Assembly: GCA_030427215.1 (NCBI GenBank)
Contig: JAUHXB010000092.1
Coordinates: forward strand, 1 to 5,666
Reading direction: 5' to 3'
Source of the DNA: Alphaproteobacteria bacterium
GTDB lineage: Bacteria > Pseudomonadota > Alphaproteobacteria > Micavibrionales > UBA1664
Length of the DNA stretch: 5,666 nt
Positions within the stretch are counted from its first letter, which is position 1; every line of letters begins with the position of its first letter. The translations under genes and the position numbers were made by a program. This document shows, one piece after another, positions 1 to 5,334 of this stretch. The notes under the pieces were generated by a model. That model did no database searches and was not told the DNA's origin. It saw nothing but the letters and a program-made list of their open reading frames with translations.

Positions 1-583
1 CCTCGATCCAATTATGAATGGATTATCAAGTTACTTGGGGATGGAAGGGCTCAACACGCCTGGGCTTCAATATAAAATGGATGATGCCTATTTCGAACGG
101 ATTGATGCGTTAGATTACGCGATGCATCACGATGATGGACAGCATTTGGATGGGTTGGATCAGGCGGATATTATCTTGGTCGGCGTATCAAGAACATCGA
201 AAACACCAACATCCGTGTATTTGGCTAACCGCGGTTTAAAGACAGGAAATATTCCTCTTGTTCCTAAAGTGAGGCTTGATGAGAGTTATTTTACATTTTC
301 AAAACCACTGTACATCGGGTTAACTGAATCCGCATCTCGGTTGGTTGAAACACGCAAAAACCGATTGGTTGAAGAGGGCAAAGATGAATCCGTCTATCGC
401 GATAATGCCTATTTGGATGAACAGGCAATTAATGATGAGATTAGGGCCGCGCGCAAATTATTTTCATCACATGGATGGCCTGTCATTGATGTGACAAAAC
501 GATCTATCGAAGAAACTGCCTCGGAAATTATTGCGATTTATAATCGCCAAAGGGCGAAAAAAACGGGGTCATTATTGTCATGA
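1..583 (+). CDS. ppsR: Pyruvate,phosphate dikinase / PEP synthase regulatory protein (kinase-pyrophosphorylase, DUF299), C-terminal part
   Basis: The reading frame is open from base 2, so the gene enters from the left. The ATG at 14 is internal and is not the true start. About 193 residues are present of a family normally near 270-280. Counting from the internal Met, the phosphate-binding loop GVSRTSKTPTS is at 57-67. It is preceded by a YFxRIDALDYAMHHDDG segment and followed by the conserved C-terminal WPVIDVTKRSIEETASEI, all typical of DUF299. Known members use ADP to phosphorylate, and phosphate to dephosphorylate, a threonine in PEP synthase or pyruvate,phosphate dikinase, switching that enzyme off and on in the cytoplasm. 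In Alphaproteobacteria the target is usually the dikinase, which is inferred here because no target gene is visible. The stop codon overlaps the coaE start as ATGA, suggesting translational coupling. The family call is secure; the exact target is not. Confidence 0.95.
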   Translation, partial: LDPIMNGLSSYLGMEGLNTPGLQYKMDDAYFERIDALDYAMHHDDGQHLDGLDQADIILVGVSRTSKTPTSVYLANRGLKTGNIPLVPKVRLDESYFTFSKPLYIGLTESASRLVETRKNRLVEEGKDESVYRDNAYLDEQAINDEIRAARKLFSSHGWPVIDVTKRSIEETASEIIAIYNRQRAKKTGSLLS

Positions 584-1167
584 AAATTATCGGATTAACC
601 GGATCTATCGGAATGGGAAAATCGGTTTTGGCTGATCAATTTCGATCAATTGGTGTGCCCGTCCATGATGCGGATGCCGTTGTTCACGCATTAATGAAAC
701 CGAATGGTTTGGCATTTGATGATATCAAAAACGCGTTTCCCGACGTGATTATAAATGGGGAAATTGACCGAAAAAAATTAGGACAAGTGGTTTTTAATGA
801 TGATGAAAAACGCAGTATTTTAGAAGGTATTTTACACCCATTAGTGCGTCAATCATCCAATCATTTTATCGCTCAATGTCGTAAACGCCGTGAAAAAATA
901 TGTGTGTTGGATATTCCATTATTATTTGAAACGGGCAGGGATAAAGATGTTGATGTCACTCTGACCGTCACCGCGCCAAAATGGGTACAACGCAGGCGGG
1001 TTTTATCTCGCAAAAATATGACAGATGATAAATTTAAATCGATTGTCAAAACGCAAATGCCTGATTATCGTAAACGTTTGATGAGCGATGTTGTGATAAC
1101 TTCCGCACGCGGAAAACGTCATACGCTAAATGAGATAAAAAAATTAAAAGAATATAATGCAAAATAA
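580..1167 (+). CDS. coaE: Dephospho-CoA kinase
   Basis: A complete 195-residue protein, normal for the family at about 200. It transfers a phosphate from ATP to the 3'-hydroxyl of dephospho-CoA, the last step of coenzyme A synthesis, in the cytoplasm. The Walker A loop GLTGSIGMGKS is at residues 5-15. The substrate-site DADAVVH follows at 30-36, then DRKKLGQVVF at 63-72, HPLVR at 86-90 and DIPLLFE at 111-117. The lid-side arginines lie around 138-144, and the QMPDYRKRLMSDVVI segment (from about 159) matches the usual Q-x(5-6)-KR-x-x-AD-x-VI block. The ATG is chosen because it forms a 4-base ATGA overlap with the ppsR stop and places the P-loop at the expected position. The next gene starts 11 bases before the coaE stop. 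The C-terminus is lysine-rich and may be slightly lengthened by that overlap. No key residue is missing. Confidence 0.97.
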   Translation: MKIIGLTGSIGMGKSVLADQFRSIGVPVHDADAVVHALMKPNGLAFDDIKNAFPDVIINGEIDRKKLGQVVFNDDEKRSILEGILHPLVRQSSNHFIAQCRKRREKICVLDIPLLFETGRDKDVDVTLTVTAPKWVQRRRVLSRKNMTDDKFKSIVKTQMPDYRKRLMSDVVITSARGKRHTLNEIKKLKEYNAK

Positions 1168-1873
1168 AAAACAAATCTGGGCGATACAACATATTGGGTA
1201 CGAAGATTTAGGATCGTTTGAACCTGTCCTCAAATCCCGAGGGTTTGAGGTCAAATATTTTTGTTCCCGCAATATTGATTATAAGGGTTTGTTTGCCTCT
1301 GACCCAGATTTGGTGATTAATTTGGGTGGGCCGATGAGTGTGTATGACGATGAAAAGCACCCTTGGGTTCACGCGGAACAACAATTTATTGCTGAACGTA
1401 TTGAATCCGAAAAACCACTCATGGGAATTTGTTTTGGCGCGCAAATGATTGCAAAGGCGCTGGGCGCAAATACATATGCGGGACCTCAGGGCAAAGAAAT
1501 CGGATGGTCAAAAATTACCGTGAATGATGAGGGCATGAAAACACCTTTCCGTCATTTGGACGGGTCAAAAACACATATGTTACATTGGCATGGCGATACT
1601 TTTGATTTGCCTGATGGTGCGGTGTTATTGGCCTCGTCCGATCACTATCAAAAACAGGCCTATAGTTACGGCGATCATATTTTTTGTTTTCAATGCCATC
1701 CTGAGGTCACCCCTGCAAAATTGAAATTATGGTACGCCAGTAACAGACATGATATCGAAGAGGTCGGTCAAACGGTGGATCAATTACAAAAAGACAGCGA
1801 GGTCCATAATGAAACGCTATCAAAACAGGCGGTTTTATTCCTCAATGAATGGCTGGATGAACAGGGGTTGTAA
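1157..1873 (+). CDS. Stand-alone class I glutamine amidotransferase (GuaA-N-like, COG0518 type)
   Basis: A complete 238-residue protein with the full class I (triad) amidotransferase domain. The oxyanion-side motif NLGGPMSVYDD is at 55-65, the nucleophile elbow GICFGAQ at 90-96 with Cys92, the HWHGDTF motif at 143-149, and CHPE at 180-183 with His181 and Glu183 completing the triad. Enzymes with this domain release ammonia from glutamine for a partner synthase. No synthetase domain is fused here and none is adjacent, so the acceptor is unknown. The protein is too short to be GMP synthase, although automatic pipelines often use that name. The last 40 or so residues are a helical tail with no recognised motif. 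It starts inside the end of coaE (11-base overlap) with only a weak purine stretch upstream, suggesting coupling to coaE translation. Alternatives are an isopeptide or gamma-glutamyl hydrolase. The domain call is firm; the reaction is open. Confidence 0.88.
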   Translation: MQNKKQIWAIQHIGYEDLGSFEPVLKSRGFEVKYFCSRNIDYKGLFASDPDLVINLGGPMSVYDDEKHPWVHAEQQFIAERIESEKPLMGICFGAQMIAKALGANTYAGPQGKEIGWSKITVNDEGMKTPFRHLDGSKTHMLHWHGDTFDLPDGAVLLASSDHYQKQAYSYGDHIFCFQCHPEVTPAKLKLWYASNRHDIEEVGQTVDQLQKDSEVHNETLSKQAVLFLNEWLDEQGL

Positions 1874-1880
1874 TTAGTAT

Positions 1881-1909
1881 TTGCATTTTTATGTTTTTAT
1901 CGCTATAAA
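1881..1909 (+). promoter_or_regulatory. Possible promoter for the orphan gene at 1915
   Basis: TTGCAT at 1881-1886 and TATAAA at 1904-1909 are separated by 17 bases. The second box matches the bacterial -10 consensus at 5 of 6 positions; the first matches only the TTG of the -35. Transcription would start at about 1915-1917, essentially on the ATG, and no Shine-Dalgarno sequence precedes that ATG. If real, the message would be leaderless. AT-rich spacers give such matches by chance, so this is weak. Confidence 0.25.
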
Positions 1910-1914
1910 ATATT

Positions 1915-2325
1915 ATGTTTATAGTAAAACTAAAAACACCACTTAATGATTTATCGATTGATCCTAATTTTGCAAAACTCAAACAGCATTTAGCAAAAAA
2001 CAGATTTAATGCAATTAAAAAAATGCAAGAAATAGTTGCTGAAAAAGAAGAAAAAACAGGTTTCAGCAACTATTCTTCACACGTAATTGAAGCTGCAGTA
2101 TTTTATTCACAAGGCTTATCACAGTATAGTGAATTAGATGCACAAAGTGCTTTTGATAAAGCGACAATTATAGACAAAATTCATATTAGCAGAGTATTGT
2201 ATTATACTGCATCAGCGTCTGTATCCTCAGCATTTAAAGCTGCAGAACAATATAGTAGAAGAAATATTCTTAATTATAGGATCCGAAAAGTGATTAAAAC
2301 TCTAAATAAACACTTACATTTATAA
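1915..2325 (+). CDS. Hypothetical protein, AT-rich orphan gene
   Basis: I do not recognise this 136-residue protein. It has a short N-terminal strand-like segment (residues 1-7), then a charged, lysine-rich helical stretch at about 18-48, an alanine/serine-rich middle with many aromatic residues (about 56-113) and a basic tail with SRRN and YRIRK (114-130). It has no cysteine, no clear membrane helix and no signal peptide, so it is probably a small soluble, mostly helical protein. By hand count about 29% of bases 1921-2325 are G or C, against roughly 43% in the gene before it, which suggests separate origin. An in-frame stop at 1906-1908 fixes the ATG at 1915 as the first possible usual start; no ribosome binding site is visible. 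It lies 41 bases after the amidotransferase gene and converges on the minus-strand exporter gene. A chance ORF cannot be excluded, but 136 codons without a stop at this base composition favour a gene. Confidence 0.6.
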   Translation: MFIVKLKTPLNDLSIDPNFAKLKQHLAKNRFNAIKKMQEIVAEKEEKTGFSNYSSHVIEAAVFYSQGLSQYSELDAQSAFDKATIIDKIHISRVLYYTASASVSSAFKAAEQYSRRNILNYRIRKVIKTLNKHLHL

Positions 2326-2370
2326 CGCTATCATATGATTTTTTTGTTGAAGTAAAAATATAATTTAAAC

Positions 2371-3540
2371 CTATTGTCTTCGTCGTCCCCATAACCAAAA
2401 ACCAATGGATGATAAAACAACCAATTGGGTGATGATATATCCAATGCCATATGTGATGTCATAGTTTTCGTCTATCCATCCCAAAACCAAACTGGTTGGA
2501 ATAAAAACCAGACTGATCAGCAATCCTAATGTTGATAAAATTGTTGCACGGCGCGCGGGGTCGGCATGTTTGTTAATTGCATTTTGGGCGAATGGAAATC
2601 CATATCCCCATATTCCAGATACGGCAACAATTGCAATAATCGCCAACGGTGTTTGGAATATCATGGCGATGAATCCTGCGGTAAAGGTTAGCCCAGCCAA
2701 AATCATAATGGCATGACGATTGGATAGGCCGTGATTGTAATAATGGCCGAAATGACCAATCAAACCCCCGAATAAAAATCCGCCTGCTGCGATATATCCG
2801 AAATAATCCGTCGGGATACCGACATACATCATGTAAGGTTGTTGCATCCATAAAAAAATCTTGGTTGTGCAAAATAAAATCGTACAAACCAAAATAATCC
2901 CGGCAATTTCACGATGCCCATGAAGGGCATATTTCATTGTGACATAAATGTCATGAATGGGATTTTTATCCGCCACGCGTTTAATGCGCTCTGGTTCAAT
3001 AATTAACAATGCACAAATGGCGGCAATTATTAATGTTATAATATCCAACATTAGGGGAAGGCGTATATCATATTGAAACGCAATCCCGCCAAGGATGGAC
3101 GCAATTGCAATGGCATAAAGGCTGATCCCATGGCGTTTGCCTTCCAATTTTTGATAGAGATGCTCCTTTTTCATCGCCAATGTGTCATAGATCAGGGATG
3201 TCACCGTCCCTGAATGAAAGGCAATGCCTGCACCAATTATGGCCTGCGCCATGATGGCACTTGTGAAACTATCGGCAAATAACAGACCAATATATCCAAT
3301 AAAACATGTGATTGCCGCGATGAATAATGTGCCCTTACGACTCCACATATCCGACATCCATCCGCTGGGCACTTCCATCGCGATAATCATTGTGGCAAAC
3401 ACGGCCTCCCCAATGAGAAATTGTTGAAAGGTCAGGCCAATTCTTTGTTCAAAATATGGAATGATTACGGGGAGGATAAACACCGTGCTCATACAAAACG
3501 TATAACAATAAATCAGAAATATATTGCGTTTTATAGTCAT
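2371..3540 (-). CDS. MFS transporter, drug-exporter-like (12 TM)
   Basis: A complete 389-residue major facilitator protein of ordinary length. About twelve hydrophobic segments can be placed, near residues 7-30, 40-58, 71-90, 94-120, 137-155, 161-181, 211-231, 245-266, 277-295, 298-316, 333-354 and 363-384, with a longer cytoplasmic loop in the middle (about 182-210). The loop between helices 2 and 3 carries the MFS motif A as GWMSDMWSRKG (60-70), preceded by EVPS as in many proton-driven exporters. The segment SGTVTSLIYDTL (110-121), the WMQQPYM motif after helix 7 and the RRATILS motif before helix 11 resemble exporters of the EVPTG/SG-x-x-x-x-x-YD subgroup. It should sit in the inner membrane and expel a small molecule against protons; the substrate cannot be read. 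Its ATG overlaps the stop of the upstream acetyltransferase as ATGA, so it is the last gene of a three-gene operon. The R-R-R-Q end is cytoplasmic. Confidence 0.9.
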   Translation of the reverse strand: MTIKRNIFLIYCYTFCMSTVFILPVIIPYFEQRIGLTFQQFLIGEAVFATMIIAMEVPSGWMSDMWSRKGTLFIAAITCFIGYIGLLFADSFTSAIMAQAIIGAGIAFHSGTVTSLIYDTLAMKKEHLYQKLEGKRHGISLYAIAIASILGGIAFQYDIRLPLMLDIITLIIAAICALLIIEPERIKRVADKNPIHDIYVTMKYALHGHREIAGIILVCTILFCTTKIFLWMQQPYMMYVGIPTDYFGYIAAGGFLFGGLIGHFGHYYNHGLSNRHAIMILAGLTFTAGFIAMIFQTPLAIIAIVAVSGIWGYGFPFAQNAINKHADPARRATILSTLGLLISLVFIPTSLVLGWIDENYDITYGIGYIITQLVVLSSIGFWLWGRRRQ

Positions 3541-4109
3541 GGGGCGCGTTGCCTTTCAAGCCATCGATCCTTTGTAAGGGCATAGCAATGTTCATCCATC
3601 ATGTTACCGTTTAAATTACATTTGTGATTTTTAGGTAATGTCTCAACAAATTCAAATCCACATTTTTCAATGATCCGACGACTGGCATGATTATCATCGT
3701 AATAAGTGATTACAATTTTATGACTGCTGGTCTGATTAAAAATATAATCAATGATGCCACGCGTTTTTTCAGTGGCATACCCCTGACCAAGATAATCAAT
3801 ATTACCCCAGTATCCCGTCGCAACAACACCGTCTTCGCCCGTTGCGTTATAACCACCAACCATCACCAAATCATGCGTTTGTTTGTGAAACCCAAACATA
3901 ATGCATCCACCTTTTTCAGCATCAGCAGGTGTAAATTCAGTGATAAATGATTTTGTGGCGTCCATTCCAAATTGATTATCGGCGGACCAATTCATCCATT
4001 TTTGAAGCTCTGACCAATTGGCTTCTTTGATCGCCTGCATGGCAGGGGCATCGTCAATGATAGGTTGTCGGAAATATAATCGTTCAGTTTCAAATAATAT
4101 ATTGCTCAT
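3537..4109 (-). CDS. GNAT acetyltransferase, RimJ/RimL type (second of tandem pair)
   Basis: A 190-residue acetyltransferase of the Acetyltransf_3 / RimJ-RimL branch of GNAT. It should transfer an acetyl group from acetyl-CoA to an amine. The acetyl-CoA loop appears as GYWGNIDYLGQGYATE (99-114), fitting the Q/R-x-x-G-x-G/A pattern, and the following NHASRRIIEKCGFEF (140-154) is the usual motif B region. The N-terminus has the typical ETERLYFRQPIIDDA. I start it at the ATG at 4109 because this gives an ATGA overlap with the upstream gene's stop, the same junction seen at its own 3' end. A second ATG five codons upstream (4124) would give 195 residues and cannot be excluded. It is a clear paralogue of its upstream neighbour. 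Substrates in this branch include ribosomal protein N-termini, antibiotics and amino acids. The neighbouring exporter leans toward a small molecule, but that is inference. Confidence 0.88.
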   Translation of the reverse strand: MSNILFETERLYFRQPIIDDAPAMQAIKEANWSELQKWMNWSADNQFGMDATKSFITEFTPADAEKGGCIMFGFHKQTHDLVMVGGYNATGEDGVVATGYWGNIDYLGQGYATEKTRGIIDYIFNQTSSHKIVITYYDDNHASRRIIEKCGFEFVETLPKNHKCNLNGNMMDEHCYALTKDRWLERQRAP

Positions 4110-4726
4110 GGGGTCATGCCCCATTTCACATTAAAATCATTTAAATGATCGGCGTTATAAAGTGAGTACCAATGTTTATCAGTGATGGATCCATCAGGTA
4201 GAACATCTTCGTCATGAACGGTATATTCGTATTTAAACCCTGCCTTTTCAATAACGCGACGACTGGCATTATTGCTTTCCGAAACAACTATAGTAACCTT
4301 TTTTGCATCTAAAGCATTGAAGGCATATCTGATTAAAGCCTTTGTCCCCTCGGTGGCATAGCCCTTCCCCGTTGCCGATGTGCGATACCAATATCCAATT
4401 TCAATGATACGATGTTCCCAATCAAAACGATGTAGGCCAGTACCCCCAAGAAATTTTCCTGTTTTTTTATCAAAGGCATAAAGCGTTAGATCCTCTTTTT
4501 TTAAAAATCGGATATGGGCTTCACGTGCAACGATTTCATCTTCTTCTATTGTACTTCTCGTTTTTGCCCAATCCATCCATTTATGAATTTCGGCGAAAGA
4601 TTCCTCTTTACCCTCGTGAATTGCTACGCCATCACAAAATCGTGGTTCACGGATGATCATCCGATCCGTCACAATCGGCATTGGTATATCAATTAATATT
4701 GGGTTTTTAGTGTTAAATTCTGTCAT
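4106..4726 (-). CDS. GNAT acetyltransferase, RimJ/RimL type (first of tandem pair)
   Basis: A complete 206-residue RimJ/RimL-type GNAT protein and first gene of the GNAT-GNAT-MFS operon. The N-terminal strand TDRMIIREPRFCDG (20-33) is the common T-x-R-L-x-L-R-x-x-x-x-D opening. GYWYRTSATGKGYATEG (111-127) supplies the acetyl-CoA pyrophosphate loop (GKGYA). NNASRRVIEKAGFKYEY (152-168) is the motif B region, and DKHWYSL near the end is a typical closing motif. Cytoplasmic; it should acetylate an amine using acetyl-CoA, acceptor unknown. The start at 4726 is preceded by AAGAG about 9 bases upstream, a modest ribosome binding site. It shares with the downstream paralogue an E-[IL]-x-K-W-M-[ND]-W segment near residues 46-53 and the whole C-terminal half pattern, so the pair likely arose by tandem duplication followed by wide divergence. 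Confidence 0.9.
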   Translation of the reverse strand: MTEFNTKNPILIDIPMPIVTDRMIIREPRFCDGVAIHEGKEESFAEIHKWMDWAKTRSTIEEDEIVAREAHIRFLKKEDLTLYAFDKKTGKFLGGTGLHRFDWEHRIIEIGYWYRTSATGKGYATEGTKALIRYAFNALDAKKVTIVVSESNNASRRVIEKAGFKYEYTVHDEDVLPDGSITDKHWYSLYNADHLNDFNVKWGMTP

Positions 4727-4782
4727 ATCAGGCTCTTTTTCTATTTTAAGAAGCTGATAAGTCGTTCATTTTATTAAGAAAT

Positions 4783-4820
4783 ACCAGCCTTGTTTAGTTC
4801 GTTTGATAAATTCGGCTGGT
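4783..4820 (-). repeat. Inverted repeat in the leader of the acetyltransferase operon
   Basis: ACCAGCC at 4783-4789 and GGCTGGT at 4814-4820 are exact reverse complements, separated by 24 bases. RNA from the minus strand could form a 7-bp, GC-containing stem about 57 bases before the acetyltransferase start. The long loop and the absence of a following T-run argue against a standard terminator. It could be an operator arm, a leader structure or chance. Confidence 0.3.
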
Positions 4821-4888
4821 GGTGGTGTATGAAATTACACTGTGGAACCAACCCTGCAAACACGTGATCGCGGTTTGGAATTGCCATT

Positions 4889-4894
4889 ATTATA
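4889..4894 (-). promoter_or_regulatory. Possible -10 box for the GNAT-GNAT-MFS operon
   Basis: Read on the minus strand this is TATAAT, a perfect -10 consensus. No good -35 is present at 16-18 bases upstream. Transcription would start near 4882, giving a leader of about 155 bases before the acetyltransferase ATG at 4726. The sequence is AT-rich, so a chance match is quite possible. Confidence 0.25.
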
Positions 4895-5001
4895 AAGCAA
4901 CCCAACCGTTAAAATCATAAGTGTAAAAACAAAGTGTTCCATAATCATTATTTATTGAAACATAATTACGTATTGGAAAGCAAGATAATTCTTAATGAAC
5001 A

Positions 5002-5087
5002 TTGTTATTACCCGACTTGTTCGGGTAATCCATTCTGTATTATCATCATCTCGGTGTGAATCCCCCGAATGAATCGGGGGATGACAA
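5002..5087. repeat. REPIN-like pair of inverted REP hairpins
   Basis: Two 31-base units in opposite orientation (5002-5032 and 5057-5087) are separated by 24 bases. The first forms a hairpin at 5007-5029 with a 9-bp stem and 5-base loop (core CCCGA-N5-TCGGG). The second forms the same structure at 5060-5082. Reverse-complementing the second unit and aligning it to the first gives 22 of 31 identical bases. Two of the stem pairs differ as whole pairs (T-A to C-G and A-T to C-G), so pairing is kept. The outer ends TTGTTAT and ATGACAA also pair with one G-U. This is the layout of REP doublets (BIME/REPIN), usually dispersed by a RAYT-type transposase. It lies 17 bases past the DUF1674 stop and may also stabilise or end that transcript. 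No T-run follows, so it is not a standard intrinsic terminator. Confidence 0.7.
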
Positions 5088-5104
5088 AAATGAAGAGATA
5101 ACCT

Positions 5105-5299
5105 TTAAAAATCAATTTCGCGGCCGCCTTTGGTCCATGCACCATACCGTGTTGGGTCTTCTTTTTCGCGGGTTTGGGCTCCGTCTTTAGTTTCTGATAG
5201 TTCTTCCCCTTTTAATTTAGGGTTCTTTTTAACCTCTTCCGCAACCTTCCGATTGCGCGACATGGATGTGTCATCATTGTAAATATTTGTGTCTGTCAT
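5105..5299 (-). CDS. DUF1674 / SDHAF4-like succinate dehydrogenase assembly factor
   Basis: A complete 64-residue protein whose C-terminus, [17 protein letters not shown] (48-64), is the signature of DUF1674, the family of mitochondrial SDHAF4 (yeast Sdh8). The eukaryotic protein binds the flavinylated SdhA subunit and helps it join SdhB; an equivalent role in this bacterium is inferred from the family. The N-terminal two thirds is charged and probably disordered, as usual. The start at 5299 is supported by a strong Shine-Dalgarno sequence, AAAGGTGG, 7 bases upstream; Met13 would be a poorer choice. The gene is divergent from htpX with only 35 bases between start codons, a neighbourhood common in Alphaproteobacteria. 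The family's usual GDWE-type residues appear here as GAWT, a small variation. Bacterial members are short, so nothing is missing. Confidence 0.9.
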   Translation of the reverse strand: MTDTNIYNDDTSMSRNRKVAEEVKKNPKLKGEELSETKDGAQTREKEDPTRYGAWTKGGREIDF

Positions 5300-5306
5300 T
5301 TTTTAG

Positions 5307-5314
5307 CCACCTTT
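5307..5314 (-). promoter_or_regulatory. Shine-Dalgarno sequence of the DUF1674 gene
   Basis: Read on the minus strand this is AAAGGTGG, ending 7 bases before the ATG at 5299. It is the best ribosome binding site in the window and fixes that start codon. It lies in the 35-base gap shared with htpX, so promoters for both genes must overlap this gap or reach into the opposite gene. Confidence 0.7.
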
Positions 5315-5334
5315 CTATATTAAATAAGATAGCT

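Larger units (their letters stand above)
4727..5001. other. Intergenic region without a convincing gene
   Basis: This 275-base stretch separates the acetyltransferase operon from the repeat at 5002. The longest reading frame I noticed is a 37-codon minus-strand ATG frame (4887 to 4774). It has no ribosome binding site and no recognisable product, so I do not call it. The stretch also holds a perfect TATAAT on the minus strand (4894-4889) and a 7-base inverted repeat at 4783-4820. It is most simply the leader and promoter region of the minus-strand operon, or a decayed remnant. Confidence 0.5.

Noticed and set aside
14..583. ATG at 14 as the real start of ppsR
   Set aside because: The frame stays open to the window edge with matching family residues before it (LDPI), and the P-loop would lie far too close to the N-terminus for this family.
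1208..1444. Minus-strand 78-codon frame opposite the amidotransferase gene
   Set aside because: It lies antisense to a well-conserved amidotransferase domain and shows no protein motif; it is a shadow frame.
1157..1873. Full GMP synthase (guaA)
   Set aside because: The protein ends at 238 residues, with no ATP-pyrophosphatase (SGGVDS) or dimerisation domain; only the amidotransferase domain is present.
1842..2069. Minus-strand 75-codon frame with a hydrophobic middle
   Set aside because: It overlaps the end of the amidotransferase gene and the orphan gene on the other strand. The hydrophobicity comes from the complement of lysine-rich codons. No ribosome binding site or motif supports it, but it is the main rival to the orphan gene.
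2330..2345. Palindrome ATCATATGAT followed by seven T, as a terminator for the orphan gene
   Set aside because: The palindrome leaves at most a 3-bp, AT-rich stem once a loop is allowed. It is too weak for an intrinsic terminator, though the T-run is suggestive.
2573..2887. Minus-strand 104-codon frame inside the MFS gene
   Set aside because: Same strand, different frame from a well-supported membrane transporter; its sequence has no membrane pattern or motif.
4774..4887. A 37-codon minus-strand ATG frame in the intergenic region
   Set aside because: No ribosome binding site, no recognised motif, and the only good -10 box would start transcription just inside its ATG. A histidine run (HHH) is its sole feature. 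Too short to call.
5002..5087. CRISPR array
   Set aside because: There are only two units, in opposite orientation and each self-complementary; this fits a REP doublet, not direct repeats with spacers.
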